A DNA stretch of 64,000 bases from Pseudomonadota bacterium (GCA_018242445.1 JAFEBW010000032.1:1-64000); one strand, 5' to 3'. Numbered from the stretch's first letter, positions 51,311-61,231 are shown. The notes: a model not told the origin generated them from the letters alone. Numbers and translations: made by a program.

Positions 51311-51723
51311 GCGTCGATTCGCTCCGCGATGGCGCACTGGTGCTGGTGGATACCGCACCGATCATCTACATGCTGGAAGGTCACGCGCGATTCGCGGCGC
51401 ACTTTGAACCGCTGTTTCGTCGCCACGAAACCGGCGACATCGTGCTGGCGATCACGACCGTCAGTATTGCCGAAGTATTGACCGGGCCCATGAAAGCGGG
51501 TGAAGAGGCGCTGGCGCGCCGCCTCCGTGCGGTGCTGGAGGGGTGGATGGTGGTGGATTTTACCGGCGATATCGCCGAGAGCGCCGCGCGCTTGCGGGCG
51601 CGTCATGGACTGAAGTTGCCCGATGCCATCCAGCTTGCCAGTGCATTGGCGATCAACGCCGATGCGCTGGTGACGCATGCTCGCGATTTCGCGAACGTGA
51701 GCGGCGTGCGGGTGTTGTCATGA
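51298..51723 (+). CDS. PIN-domain toxin (VapC family)
   Basis: A 141-residue putative RNase. Acidic site residues appear in LVLVDTAPIIYML (first Asp), SIAEVLTGP (Glu) and KLPDAIQLASAL (Asp), with a final Asp in THARDFANV. Paired with a Phd-type antitoxin in an overlapping operon, a common VapBC variant. Target RNA unknown. Confidence 0.9.
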   Translation: MESLSVDSLRDGALVLVDTAPIIYMLEGHARFAAHFEPLFRRHETGDIVLAITTVSIAEVLTGPMKAGEEALARRLRAVLEGWMVVDFTGDIAESAARLRARHGLKLPDAIQLASALAINADALVTHARDFANVSGVRVLS

Positions 51724-51795
51724 ACCTTTCCGCCGAACGCACGTAGTGCAGCGTGCCAACTTTTGTCATCGGTTCTCAACCCGGTGGAACAGGGG

Positions 51796-51824
51796 TTATT
51801 TCGCGCCCGGCCGCATGCTAAAAT
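51796..51824 (+). promoter_or_regulatory. Extended -10 promoter of the aminotransferase gene
   Basis: TTATTT, 17-bp spacer, and TGC-TAAAAT (51816-51824). Predicted start near 51831 leaves a leader of about 150 nt that contains GTTCTT/AAGAAC around a T-rich loop at 51839-51858. Confidence 0.55.
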
Positions 51825-51981
51825 TGCAGCCGCAAGCCGTTCTTTTTGTTGCAAGAACGCTGCCACCCGGCCGCTCGAAGGGCCACCGATTCCCCAACAT
51901 CCGCGCGGCCCTGCGAGCGTACGCACGCAACCGCGCATTTCGTGCGCCGGCTCGTCGGCGCCCATGCCAAGGCAGGTACCG

Positions 51982-53499
51982 ATGACGACCGCACGTTCCG
52001 CACTCCTCAAACAACTCGACGTCCTGCGCCAGCACGGCGGCAAGGCCCGCACGGTCGGGCTCGACGACGCCACCATCGAGCGCTTCGCCGCCACCCACGC
52101 CGACCTGCGCGAGGCCATCGCCGCTGCCGCCGAGCAGTTCGCCGCGCTGCGTTCCGATCCGCACTGGAACGCGCTGCTGGCGCTGGACGAGCAGGCGCAG
52201 CTCGAGGCCGTGCAGGCCGGCTTCGTCAACTTCTACCCGGACGACGCGGTGAACCCGTATGTCGCGCTCACCGCGCGCGGGCCGTGGGTGGTCACGCTGA
52301 AAGGCGCGGTGGTGCACGATTCGGGCGGCTACGGCATGCTGCCCTTCGGCCATGCGCCGCAGCCGGTGATCGCGGCGATGGCCAAGCCGCAGGCGATGGC
52401 CAACATCATGACGCCCAGCCTGAGCCAGTTGCGCCTCGTGCAGGCGTTGCAGGCGGAGATCGGCCACATCGGCAAGGGCAGCCCGTACGCGCGCTTCCTG
52501 TGCCTGAACTCGGGCTCCGAATCGGTATCGCTGGCCGGGCGCATCGCCGACGTCAACAGCAAGCTGCTCACCGACGCCGGCGCGCGCCACGCCGGCCGGC
52601 AGATCAAGCGCCTCGCGGTGAAGGGCGCCTTCCACGGCCGCACCGAGTTGCCGGCGATCTATTCCGATTCCTCGCGCAAGACCTATCAAACCCATCTGGC
52701 CAGCTATCGCCACGAGGGCACCCTGCTCACGGTCGATCCGTACAACGTCGAGCAGTTGCGCGCGGTGTTCGCCGATGCCGACAAGCACGGCTGGTTCATC
52801 GAGGCGATGTTCCTCGAACCGGTGATGGGCGAAGGCGATCCGGGTCGCGCGGTGCCGCGCGCGTTCTACGATGCCGCGCGCGAACTGACCCGTGCGCATG
52901 GCAGCCTGCTGCTGGTGGACTCCATCCAGGCCGGCCTGCGCGCGCACGGCGTGCTGTCGATCGTGGATTACCCCGGCTTCGAGGGCATCGACCCGCCGGA
53001 CATGGAAACCTATTCCAAGGCGCTCAACGCCGGGCAGTACCCGCTGTCGGTGCTGGCGGTGAGCGAGCGCGCCGCCGGCCTGTACCGCAAGGGCGTGTAC
53101 GGCAACACCATGACCAGCAACCCGCGGGCGATGGACGTGGCCTGCGCGGTGCTGGGCATGCTCACCCCGGAGCTGCGCGCCAACGTGCGCCGGCAGGGCA
53201 AGGCCTTCATCGCCAAGCTTGAAAAGCTCAAGGACGAACTCGGCGGGCTGATCACCAAGGTTCAGGGCACCGGCCTGCTGTTCTCCTGCGAACTGGCCGA
53301 CGCGTTCAAGTGCTACGGCGCCGGCTCCACCGAGGAATACATGCGCGAGCACGGCATCGGCGTGATCCACGGCGGCGCCAACTCGCTGCGCTTCACTCCG
53401 CACTTCGCGATCACCGATGCGGAAGCCGACCTGGTGATCGCGCATATCCGCCACGCCCTGCTGGAAGGCCCGCGCAAGGCGCAGGCGCAGGCGGCGTAA
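51982..53499 (+). CDS. Class III PLP-dependent aminotransferase
   Basis: A 505-residue fold-type I enzyme. Phosphate-binding CLNSGSESVSLAGRIAD, FHGRTELPAIYSDS, and the Schiff-base Lys in METYSKALNAGQYPLS. The normally conserved DEVQTG is DSIQAG, replacing Glu by Ser. The first 100 residues are longer than in typical acetylornithine or GABA aminotransferases. Substrate cannot be assigned. It has its own promoter with a long leader and ends at a strong terminator. Confidence 0.85.
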   Translation: MTTARSALLKQLDVLRQHGGKARTVGLDDATIERFAATHADLREAIAAAAEQFAALRSDPHWNALLALDEQAQLEAVQAGFVNFYPDDAVNPYVALTARGPWVVTLKGAVVHDSGGYGMLPFGHAPQPVIAAMAKPQAMANIMTPSLSQLRLVQALQAEIGHIGKGSPYARFLCLNSGSESVSLAGRIADVNSKLLTDAGARHAGRQIKRLAVKGAFHGRTELPAIYSDSSRKTYQTHLASYRHEGTLLTVDPYNVEQLRAVFADADKHGWFIEAMFLEPVMGEGDPGRAVPRAFYDAARELTRAHGSLLLVDSIQAGLRAHGVLSIVDYPGFEGIDPPDMETYSKALNAGQYPLSVLAVSERAAGLYRKGVYGNTMTSNPRAMDVACAVLGMLTPELRANVRRQGKAFIAKLEKLKDELGGLITKVQGTGLLFSCELADAFKCYGAGSTEEYMREHGIGVIHGGANSLRFTPHFAITDAEADLVIAHIRHALLEGPRKAQAQAA

Positions 53500-53529
53500 A
53501 CGGCGCAGCGCGCATCGGCACCATCGAAG

Positions 53530-53554
53530 AGCCGGGGCAACCCGGCTTTTCTTC
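53530..53554 (+). terminator. Intrinsic terminator after the aminotransferase
   Basis: AGCCGGG and CCCGGCT (7-bp stem) with a GCAA tetraloop, followed by TTTCTTC. A clear factor-independent terminator 31 bp after the stop. Confidence 0.85.
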
Positions 53555-53629
53555 GGCGCTTCCTTGTAAGCGCAGCCGCCACAGGCCAAACTGTCGTCTG
53601 GAAACAAGCGGCCGCCGGGGGCCTCGCAC

Positions 53630-55108
53630 ATGGGCATATTCGATGTCATCAAACGCTGGTTCGGCGGCGGCAAACCGCAGCCGGCCCGCCCCGCGCCGCC
53701 AACTCGCCCCGTCGCATCGCAGGTCGCCGCGCCTGCAGCGCCCGCGCCCATGCCGGCCGTCACACCCCTCGTCGCGCCCGTCGCCCCGGCCCCACCCGAC
53801 GCATCGGCCGCGCAAGCCCCCGCAGCGCCGGCTGCCCCTGAATTCGTCGAGCGCCGGATCAAACACCGAACCAATGCGCGCGAAGGCACGCGCGTGCTCA
53901 TCATCGACGATTCGCCGACGATCACCGCCCTGCTCAAGCGCATGCTCGAACAGAACGGCTATCAGGCGATGGATGCTGCCGACGCCGACACCGGCCTGTT
54001 CATGGCCCTGTCGGAAGCGCCCGACCTGATCTTCCTCGACATCGTCCTGCCGGGCATGAACGGTTTCGAGGCGCTGCGCCGCCTGCGCCGCGAGCCGACC
54101 ACCAAATCCACGCCGGTCATCATGATCAGCGGCAACGAACTGGCCACCGAGCAGTTCTACGCCCAGCGCATCGGTGCCGACGACTTCATGAAAAAGCCCT
54201 TTGCGCGCAGCGAGGTGTTCGCGCGCATCGAAAAACTGCTGGACGCCGACAAGGTGCCGCGTCGCCACCAAGCCGCCAAGCCGGCCAGCAGCGAAGCCAC
54301 CGCCGCGCCCGCCGCAACGCAAGTCGGCCCCTCGGCGGCCACGGCCGTACCGCTGTCGGCAGCAACGCCTGCGGCCGAACCCGCGCCCACGGCTCCGGCG
54401 ATCAGCGCGCCCCCGGAAACGCCCGCGCCGTCACCCGCGCCAGCCATGCAAGCCGATGCCGCAGCGGCCTCCCCGCCGCCTGCTCCGACCGCCGACCCCG
54501 CGCCTGCACAGGCGTCGCCAGCGCCGGCCGCCGAAGTCGCCGCGCCGCCGCAAGCGACCGTCGCGGCCGAACCTGCCAGCGCGACCGCGCCGACGCCGCC
54601 GGCGGATGGCCTGCCTTCGGCCGGAGCCGCACCCGCTGAAGCGGCTGCATCGGCGCTTCCGCAAGGAGCCCCGCAACCATCGCCGGCATCCCCTCCATCG
54701 ATGATTGCCGCGGCCACCGATACGGCGAGCGACGCACCCTCCATCGCGCCGGCCGCAGCGAGCGCGCCCGATACCATGGCCGTGGCGGTGACGGATGCCA
54801 TGCAACCTGCGCTAGCTGATCCTGCGCAAGCCAACGCCGCGCCGCCCGCCACACCGCAAGGCACGGCCACCCCTGCCGCGGCAACCCGGCCAGCGACGGA
54901 GACCGCCGCCGAGGCAAGCGCCGAGCCCGCCGCCACGCCGGCAACCGGCGAGGATCCATCGCCAGCGGCTGCGGTCGCCACCGAAGTCGCCGAGGTCGTG
55001 ATGGCTGCGCAGGCACCCGAACCGGCCGCGGCAACCGAAGCGGCCGCGATGGCCGCGCCGCCGGCGCCAACGCCGAACGTGGCCGCACAACACGCCGCAT
55101 CGAACTGA
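53630..55108 (+). CDS. Response regulator with disordered flanks and long Ala/Pro-rich tail
   Basis: A 492-residue protein. An N-terminal amphipathic MGIFDVIKRWFGGGK is followed by an Ala/Pro linker (15-70), a canonical REC domain (about 88-210) with Asp93-Asp94, phospho-acceptor Asp137 (IFLDIVLPGMNGF), the signal residue in MISGNE and Lys in FMKKPF, then about 280 residues of Ala, Pro, Thr and Glu with no recognisable domain. No output domain is present. This resembles polarity regulators such as RomR in layout only. No histidine kinase is adjacent. REC call is firm; role unknown. Confidence 0.85.
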   Translation: MGIFDVIKRWFGGGKPQPARPAPPTRPVASQVAAPAAPAPMPAVTPLVAPVAPAPPDASAAQAPAAPAAPEFVERRIKHRTNAREGTRVLIIDDSPTITALLKRMLEQNGYQAMDAADADTGLFMALSEAPDLIFLDIVLPGMNGFEALRRLRREPTTKSTPVIMISGNELATEQFYAQRIGADDFMKKPFARSEVFARIEKLLDADKVPRRHQAAKPASSEATAAPAATQVGPSAATAVPLSAATPAAEPAPTAPAISAPPETPAPSPAPAMQADAAAASPPPAPTADPAPAQASPAPAAEVAAPPQATVAAEPASATAPTPPADGLPSAGAAPAEAAASALPQGAPQPSPASPPSMIAAATDTASDAPSIAPAAASAPDTMAVAVTDAMQPALADPAQANAAPPATPQGTATPAAATRPATETAAEASAEPAATPATGEDPSPAAAVATEVAEVVMAAQAPEPAAATEAAAMAAPPAPTPNVAAQHAASN

Positions 55109-55337
55109 CGCCCAGGCCGCCGGCGCCGCGCACGGGCGGTGCCGTCGGCGAACATCGAGGCACCCTTCGTCCAGGCGACCGCAGGCGACGATGCCGGTCG
55201 CCGCTCCGCGCAGCCCCCTGCCTTTCGTCACATGGCCTGCCGGTCGGGTGGGCGTATGATGGGCTGTTGCACTCCGCTTGGCGGGTCGTGATCGCGCGCC
55301 GCCGCCACCGCTTCCACGCACCCGAGGATTGCCTTCG

Positions 55338-57539
55338 ATGTCCCGTTCCCGTTTCCTGCCCAGCCTGCTCACCCTCGCCATCGCCGCCAGCCTGACCGTG
55401 TCCATCGACGCCATCGCCGCGCCCGCGGCAGCCCCAGCACACACCGCCGCCAGGACCGATGCTTTCACCCCGGCCAATCCGTTCTACGCGCCGAGCAAGC
55501 TGCAATTCCAGGCGCCGGCCTTCGACAAGATCAAGATCTCCGACTACGAGCCCGCCCTGCTCGCCGGCATGGCGCAGCAAAGCAAGGAAATCGCAGCGAT
55601 CGCCAACAACAAGGCCGCGCCGACCTTCCAGAACACCATCGTGGCGATGGAGCGCAGCGGGCAGTTGCTCACCCGCGTGTCGAAGGTGTTCTTCAATCTC
55701 TCGCAATCCGACAGCAACGACGCCATCGAGAAGATCGAGGCCGACATGGCGCCGAAGCTCTCCCAGCACCAGGACGCCATCACCCTCAATCCGAAATTGT
55801 TCGCGCGCATCAAGACCATCTACGACGAGCGCGCGAAACTGAAACTGGACCCGGAATCCGAGCGGCTGGTCGAGAAGTACTACGACCAGTTCGTGCACAA
55901 CGGCGCGCAGCTCAACGATGCCGACAAGGCGAAGATCAAGGCGATGAACGAGCGCCTGGCCACGCTGTTCACGGTGTTCGGCAAGAACGTGCTGGCCTCG
56001 ACGAAGGACGGCGCGGTGGTGGTGGACGACAAGGCTGAACTCGACGGCATGTCCGACGCCGACATCGCCGCCGCCGCCGCCGCCGCCAAGGCCCGCGGGC
56101 TGGACGGCAAGTACCTGCTGCCCCTGCAGAACACCACCGTGCAGCCGGTGCTGACCAGCCTGAAGAACCGCGCCCTGCGCGAGAAGATCTACCGCGCCTC
56201 GATCATGCGCAGCGACGTGGACGGCCCCAACGACAACCGCGCGGTGATCGCCGAGATGGCGCAGATCCGCGCCCAGCGCGCCAAGCTGCTCGGCTACCCG
56301 GACTTCGCCTCGTACACCCTCGAAGACCAGATGGCCAAGACCCCGCAAGCCGCGATCGACCTGATGACCCGCGTGGCGGCACCGGCGGTGGCCAAAGCGC
56401 ATGCCGAGGCCGCGCGCATCCAGCAGCAGATCGACGCCGACACCAAGGCCGAAGGCAAGCCCAGCTTCAAGCTCGAGCCCTGGGACTGGCAGTTCTACGC
56501 CGAACAGGTGCGCAAGGCCGAGTACGACCTCGACGAGGCGCAGATCAAGCCTTACTTCGAGCTCAACACCGTCCTGCAGGATGGCGTGTTCTACGCCGCC
56601 CACCAGATGTACGGGCTGACCTTCAAGGAGCGCCACGACCTTCCCGTCTACAACCCCGATGTGCGCGTGTTCGAGGTATTCGATCCGCAGGGCAAGTCGA
56701 TCGCGCTGTTCTATTTCGACTACTTCGCGCGCGACAGCAAGCACGGCGGCGCGTGGATGGACAGCTTCGTCGATCAAAGCCGCCTGCTCGGCCAGCACGC
56801 GGTGGTCTTCAACGTGTGCAATTTCACCAAGCCCGCCCCCGGCCAGCCGGCGCTGATCTCGTTCGACGACGTGACCACGATGTTCCACGAATTCGGCCAC
56901 GGCCTGCATGGCCTGCTGTCGAACGTGGAATACCCGTACTTCAGCGGCACCGCCACGCCGCGCGACTTCGTCGAGTTCCCCTCGCAGTTCAACGAGAACT
57001 GGGCGATGGAGCCGACCGTGTTCGCCAACTATGCGAAAAATTACCAGACCGGCGCGCCGATGCCGGCCGAACTGGTGGCGAAGATCAAGAAGTCCGGCAC
57101 CTTCAACCAGGGCTACGAGACCCTGGAATACGTCGAGGCCGCTCTGCTCGACATGGCCTGGCACCAGCTCCCCGCCGATGCCCCGCGGCAGGACGTGGAT
57201 GCCTTCGAGACCGCCGCGCTCAAGAAGTACGGCGTGGACGTGCCGGAAGTGCCGCCGCGCTACCGTTCGGATTATTTCCAGCACATCTGGGGCAACGGTT
57301 ACGCGGCCGGCTACTACGCCTACCTGTGGACCGCGGTGCTGGCGCAGGACGCCTTCGCATGGTTCAACGCGCACGGCGGCATGACCCGCGCCAACGGCCA
57401 GCACTTCGAGGACACCGTGCTCTCGCGCGGCGGCACCAAGGACGCCCACCAGTTGTGGCTGGACTTCGACGGCGCCGAACCGAACGTGCAGCCGTATCTG
57501 GAGAAGAAGGGCCTCACCGCGGAGCCGGCGAAGCAGTAG
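55338..57539 (+). CDS. dcp: Exported M3-family peptidyl-dipeptidase (Dcp-like)
   Basis: A 733-residue zinc metallopeptidase. Signal peptide at 1-30, zinc site HEFGHGLHGLLS (HExxH) with the third ligand in RDFVEFPSQFNENW, and substrate-loop FARDSKHGGAWMDSF, closer to Dcp than to oligopeptidase A. It would release dipeptides in the periplasm. MSRSRFLPSL at 55338 begins the signal peptide. A TATGAT lies at 55254-55259. It ends at a strong terminator. Confidence 0.92.
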   Translation: MSRSRFLPSLLTLAIAASLTVSIDAIAAPAAAPAHTAARTDAFTPANPFYAPSKLQFQAPAFDKIKISDYEPALLAGMAQQSKEIAAIANNKAAPTFQNTIVAMERSGQLLTRVSKVFFNLSQSDSNDAIEKIEADMAPKLSQHQDAITLNPKLFARIKTIYDERAKLKLDPESERLVEKYYDQFVHNGAQLNDADKAKIKAMNERLATLFTVFGKNVLASTKDGAVVVDDKAELDGMSDADIAAAAAAAKARGLDGKYLLPLQNTTVQPVLTSLKNRALREKIYRASIMRSDVDGPNDNRAVIAEMAQIRAQRAKLLGYPDFASYTLEDQMAKTPQAAIDLMTRVAAPAVAKAHAEAARIQQQIDADTKAEGKPSFKLEPWDWQFYAEQVRKAEYDLDEAQIKPYFELNTVLQDGVFYAAHQMYGLTFKERHDLPVYNPDVRVFEVFDPQGKSIALFYFDYFARDSKHGGAWMDSFVDQSRLLGQHAVVFNVCNFTKPAPGQPALISFDDVTTMFHEFGHGLHGLLSNVEYPYFSGTATPRDFVEFPSQFNENWAMEPTVFANYAKNYQTGAPMPAELVAKIKKSGTFNQGYETLEYVEAALLDMAWHQLPADAPRQDVDAFETAALKKYGVDVPEVPPRYRSDYFQHIWGNGYAAGYYAYLWTAVLAQDAFAWFNAHGGMTRANGQHFEDTVLSRGGTKDAHQLWLDFDGAEPNVQPYLEKKGLTAEPAKQ

Positions 57540-57563
57540 TCCATCACGTCATCGGCACCACGC

Positions 57564-57595
57564 AACAGGCGGCTCAAGGCCGCCTGTTTCTTTTT
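57564..57595 (+). terminator. Intrinsic terminator after the M3 peptidase gene
   Basis: A 10-bp stem, AACAGGCGGC and GCCGCCTGTT, with loop TCAAG followed by TCTTTTT. Confidence 0.9.
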
Positions 57596-57664
57596 GAGTG
57601 CGCGACGAACGCAATGCGCTGACGCAAGCTATGCTTCCTGACAGCGCCCGTCGAAACATTGCCC

Positions 57665-58675
57665 ATGTCCGTCCCCACACGCTTCCGCGCCTTCCGCATC
57701 CACGAGGATCGCGACCACGACGGCAACCGCATCCATCGCGCCGGCGTGGAGGACATCGCGCTCGACGATCTGTCGCCCGGCGAATTGGTCGTGCGGGTGG
57801 CGTATTCGTCGGTCAACTACAAGGATGCGCTGGCCGGCACCGGCAAGGGCCGCATCCTCAAACGTTTCCCGCTGGTCGGCGGGATCGACGTCGCCGGGCA
57901 TGTCGTGGCCTCCACCGATGCGCGCTTCCGCGAGGGCGACGCGGTGCTGTGCGTGGGCGCGTGGCTGTCGGAGACCCGCGACGGCGGCTATGCGCAGTAC
58001 GCTCGATTGGAAGCTGCGAACACCGTGCCACTGCCGGCCGGGCTCGATCTGCGCGAGGCGATGATCCTGGGCACCGCCGGCTTCACCGCCGGGCTGGCGT
58101 TGCTGCGCATGCAGGACAACCACCAGTCGCCCGAGCTGGGGCCGATCGCGGTCACTGGTGCCACCGGCGGGGTCGGCATGCTGGCGGTCGCCATCCTCGC
58201 CCGCGCCGGCTACGAAGTGCATGCGATCTCCGGCAAGCTCGAGCACGCGGCGTTTCTGCAATCACTGGGCGCGCGGCGGGTGCTGGGGCGGGATGCCCTG
58301 TCGGCCAGCCAGCGCCCACTGGAGAACGCCATCTGGGGCGGCGCCATCGACACCGTCGGCGGCGCCATGCTGGCCGCCCTGACCCGCACCACGCTGCCCT
58401 GCGGCAACATCGCCGTGTGCGGGCTCGCCGGTGGGCACGGGCTGGACACCACGGTGATGCCGCTGATCCTGCGCGGGGTGTCGCTGCTGGGCGTAGCCAC
58501 CACCAGCCCGCCCCATGCGCAGCGGCTGGCGGTCTGGGAGCGGCTGGGCGGGCCGTGGAAGCCGGCCATGCTGGATGCCATGGGCACGCGCACGGTCGGG
58601 CTGGACGGACTGGCGGACGTCTTCCCGGCCATGTTGGCAGGCAGCTCCTTCGGGCGCACCCTCGTGCGACTGTGA
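57665..58675 (+). CDS. MDR-family NADPH oxidoreductase, YhdH/AcuI-like (acrylyl-CoA reductase type)
   Basis: A 336-residue zinc-independent medium-chain reductase: SSVNYKDALAGTGKG near the N-terminus, GIDVAGHV, and the nucleotide-binding VTGATGGVGMLAVAILA. This arrangement is that of YhdH/AcuI, which reduces acryloyl-CoA. ATG 57665 is preferred over an upstream TTG. Single gene after a terminator; TATGCT at 57630-57635 may be its -10. Confidence 0.9.
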   Translation: MSVPTRFRAFRIHEDRDHDGNRIHRAGVEDIALDDLSPGELVVRVAYSSVNYKDALAGTGKGRILKRFPLVGGIDVAGHVVASTDARFREGDAVLCVGAWLSETRDGGYAQYARLEAANTVPLPAGLDLREAMILGTAGFTAGLALLRMQDNHQSPELGPIAVTGATGGVGMLAVAILARAGYEVHAISGKLEHAAFLQSLGARRVLGRDALSASQRPLENAIWGGAIDTVGGAMLAALTRTTLPCGNIAVCGLAGGHGLDTTVMPLILRGVSLLGVATTSPPHAQRLAVWERLGGPWKPAMLDAMGTRTVGLDGLADVFPAMLAGSSFGRTLVRL

Positions 58676-58778
58676 CGCCGGTCAGGATTGCCGACATCGG
58701 TTCGCCGAAAGTCGATTTGCCGATGGACTTCACCCCGGACACGACTACAATGGGGCAACGGCTCCCACGAGGTTTCCC

Positions 58779-59144
58779 ATGGCGCGCATCCTGATCGTTG
58801 ATGATTCCCCGTCCCAGTTGATGGGCATGAAGCGGATCGTCGAGGCCATGGGGCACACGGTGTTCACCGCCGAGGACGGCTCGGCCGGCGTCGCCGCGGC
58901 CAAGAAACACGTCCCCGACCTGATCCTGATGGACGTGGTGATGCCCAACCTCAATGGCTTCCAGGCCACCCGCCAGATCTCCAAGGAATCCACCACCTCG
59001 CACATCCCGGTGATCCTGGTGACCACCAAGGACCAGGAGACGGACAAGGCCTGGGGCATGCGCCAGGGCGCGAAGGCCTACATCACCAAGCCCTTCACCG
59101 AAGCCGAATTGCAGGACGCCATCCGCGGCATGATCGGCGGCTGA
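58779..59144 (+). CDS. pilH: Type IV pilus twitching response regulator PilH
   Basis: A 121-residue single-domain response regulator. MARILIVDDSPSQLMGMKR, LILMDVVMPNLNGFQATRQI (phospho-acceptor Asp52), VTTKDQETDKAWGMRQGAK and YITKPFTEAEL closely follow PilH of Pseudomonas. It acts in the Chp chemosensory control of pilus motors. The usual pilG, pilI and pilJ genes are not adjacent here. TACAAT at 58746-58751 may be the -10. Confidence 0.85.
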   Translation: MARILIVDDSPSQLMGMKRIVEAMGHTVFTAEDGSAGVAAAKKHVPDLILMDVVMPNLNGFQATRQISKESTTSHIPVILVTTKDQETDKAWGMRQGAKAYITKPFTEAELQDAIRGMIGG

Positions 59145-59157
59145 GCGGCGCGGGCGC

Positions 59158-59673
59158 ATGCGCTGCGCGACGGCCGTCTGCTGGGTGGCGTTGCTGGCGC
59201 TGTCGGCCAAGGCGACGGCGGCCGATGGGCTCGATGCGATCTCCGTGTACGCCGGCACATGGAAGACCGACACCGTGCGCGTCGATTCGCCGTTCGGCAA
59301 GGCCGGCCACGACAGCGGAACCTTGCGCAACGACTGCTGGCGCAGCGGCGAGTTCTACGCCTGCCACCAGTTCGTGGATGGCAAATCGGCCGCGCTGCTG
59401 GTGTTCGCCTACGACCCCGCGAAGCGCACCTACACCACCTATCCGGTCGCTCCGGGCGCGGCCGAAGCGCCGGCCGGCCGGCTGCTGGTCGATGGCAACA
59501 CCTTCACCTTCCCGTGGCAATCCACACAAGACGGCAAGACGACGCGATTCCGTGTCGTGAACGTGTTCACCGATGCCGACCACATCGCGTTCCGCCAGGA
59601 GTATTCGAGCGACGGAACCCATTGGACGACGATGGCCACCGGCAGCGACACGCGCGTGACCGGAACCCCCTGA
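59158..59673 (+). CDS. Secreted hypothetical protein
   Basis: A 171-residue protein with a signal peptide (MRCATAVCWVALLALSAKATA). The mature part contains YAGTWKTDTV, NDCWRSGEFYACHQF and HIAFRQEYSSDGTHWTTMATG. Two close cysteines may form a disulfide. The pattern is reminiscent of lipocalin-like DUF1579 proteins, but the match is weak. It starts 13 bp after pilH and ends 15 bp from the converging cbpA. Confidence 0.7.
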   Translation: MRCATAVCWVALLALSAKATAADGLDAISVYAGTWKTDTVRVDSPFGKAGHDSGTLRNDCWRSGEFYACHQFVDGKSAALLVFAYDPAKRTYTTYPVAPGAAEAPAGRLLVDGNTFTFPWQSTQDGKTTRFRVVNVFTDADHIAFRQEYSSDGTHWTTMATGSDTRVTGTP

Positions 59674-59688
59674 CGACCGCGCAGCGCG

Positions 59689-60612
59689 TCATCCACGCCG
59701 TGGATCGAACGCGAACGCCTTGGCCATGCGGCGATAGAAGTCCTTCTGGTCTTCGGTTTCCGCTTTCGGCACGTGGACTTCGATCTCCACGATCTGGTCG
59801 CCTGACGATGGTTTGCCGGGCAAGCCGCGCCCTTTCAGGCGCAGCCTGCGCCCGCTGTCGCTGCCTGCCGGAATCTTCAACTGCACCGCGCCGCCGAGCG
59901 TGGGCACGCTCACGCTCGCGCCCAGCGCCGCTTCCCACGGCGTCAGCGGCACGCTGTACAGGATGTTCGCGCCATCGACCTCGAACTGCGCATGCGGCGC
60001 GTACTCGACCTCCAGCAACAGATCGCCCGTGCCGCCGCGCAGTTTCGCGCCCTGCCCGGCCAAACGGATCGCCTGCCCTGGCTTCACGCCGGCGGGAATC
60101 TTCACGTCGAGCACGCGATCGTCCACCTGGATGCGGTGGCTGCCGCCGGCGAACACGGTTTCCAGCGGCACCAGCAATTTGGCGCGCACATCGCCGCCCG
60201 ACGATGCATCGGACGCAGATCCCGCACTCGCCGGCCGCGCGCGCCCGCGACCGCCGAACAGCGATTCGAAGAAATCGCTGAAGCCGCCGCGGCCGCCGCC
60301 GGCATCGCCGAAATCGAAGCGGAACTCGCGACCGCCTTGCGCCTGCTGCCAGTTGCCGAAATCCGGCGGCGGGCGGAACTCCTCGCCCGGCTTGTAACCG
60401 CGCGTGCGCAACTGGTCGTAGGCCGCGCGTTTTTGCGTGTCGCGCAGCACCTCGTAGGCCTCGTTGACGGCCTTGAACTTGTCCTCGGCACCGGCCTCCT
60501 TGCTCACGTCCGGGTGGTACTTGCGCGCCAGCTTGCGATAGGCGCCCTTGATCTCCGCCTCGCCGGCACCCGCGTCGATCCCGAGAATCTTGTAGTAGTC
60601 CTTGAACTCCAT
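59689..60612 (-). CDS. cbpA: Curved-DNA-binding DnaJ-type co-chaperone CbpA
   Basis: A 307-residue type II J-protein. The J domain ([16 protein letters not shown] in [11 protein letters not shown]), a Gly/Phe-rich linker ([19 protein letters not shown]) and two C-terminal substrate domains without a zinc finger. The ATG at 60612 has a strong GGGGGA ribosome site and matches the family; 60624 would add four residues. It lies 121 bp after the Hsp20 gene on the same strand and may share its heat-shock promoter. Confidence 0.93.
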   Translation of the reverse strand: MEFKDYYKILGIDAGAGEAEIKGAYRKLARKYHPDVSKEAGAEDKFKAVNEAYEVLRDTQKRAAYDQLRTRGYKPGEEFRPPPDFGNWQQAQGGREFRFDFGDAGGGRGGFSDFFESLFGGRGRARPASAGSASDASSGGDVRAKLLVPLETVFAGGSHRIQVDDRVLDVKIPAGVKPGQAIRLAGQGAKLRGGTGDLLLEVEYAPHAQFEVDGANILYSVPLTPWEAALGASVSVPTLGGAVQLKIPAGSDSGRRLRLKGRGLPGKPSSGDQIVEIEVHVPKAETEDQKDFYRRMAKAFAFDPRRG

Positions 60613-60733
60613 CGTTTCCCCCATGCAACGAAGACGGCCCGCGAACGCATCCGCAGGCCGTCATGGTGCCGCATCCACGGGCGAGGCACGAGGCTCCGCC
60701 GCGGTCATGTCGTGTCGTCGCAGCTCCGGCCGA

Positions 60734-61183
60734 TCAACTCACCTGGATCCGGCGCGGGGTGGTCTCGGGCTTTTTCGGAATGCTCACTTCCAGCACGCCG
60801 TTCTTGCCGGTCGCGCAGATGCCGTCGGCATGGGCGCTGTCGGGCAACGCGAAGCGCCGATGGAAGTTGCCGTGCACGCGCTCGGTGCGCGAGTAGCTTT
60901 CGCTTTCCTTGCGGGTCTCGCTGGCGCGCTCGCCCTTGATGGTGAGCAGGCCCTTGTCCATGTGGATCTCGATGTCCTTGGGCTCCACGCCGGGGATGTC
61001 GGCGAAGATGACGAAGCGGTCGGCTTCTTCCTTGATGTCCACGCGCGGCGCCCACTGGCTGGTGACCACGTTGGACTCGCCGTCGGCGTCGCCGAGGAAC
61101 TTGTCGAAAACCTGACGCATGTCGTCGCCGAAACCGAACGAGCTCCACGGACGCATGGACTGCGCAAAACGATGGGTATTCAT
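60734..61183 (-). CDS. Small heat-shock protein, Hsp20 family
   Basis: A 149-residue alpha-crystallin-type holdase. The domain runs from [20 protein letters not shown] to the [11 protein letters not shown] tail. It contains [22 protein letters not shown] and [11 protein letters not shown]; the IxI-like tail is RRIQVS. The AGGAG ribosome site is good. Transcription is probably by sigma-32 from the promoter at 61232-61260. Confidence 0.94.
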   Translation of the reverse strand: MNTHRFAQSMRPWSSFGFGDDMRQVFDKFLGDADGESNVVTSQWAPRVDIKEEADRFVIFADIPGVEPKDIEIHMDKGLLTIKGERASETRKESESYSRTERVHGNFHRRFALPDSAHADGICATGKNGVLEVSIPKKPETTPRRIQVS

Positions 61184-61231
61184 CTGGATTCTCCTTGACT
61201 GGGGTGACGGCAGCGAACTGCCTCGAGCAAC

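Noticed and set aside
54402..57449. Minus-strand open frame of about 1000 codons
   Set aside because: Antisense to the M3 peptidase and the REC-protein tail, both supported by family motifs or a signal peptide.
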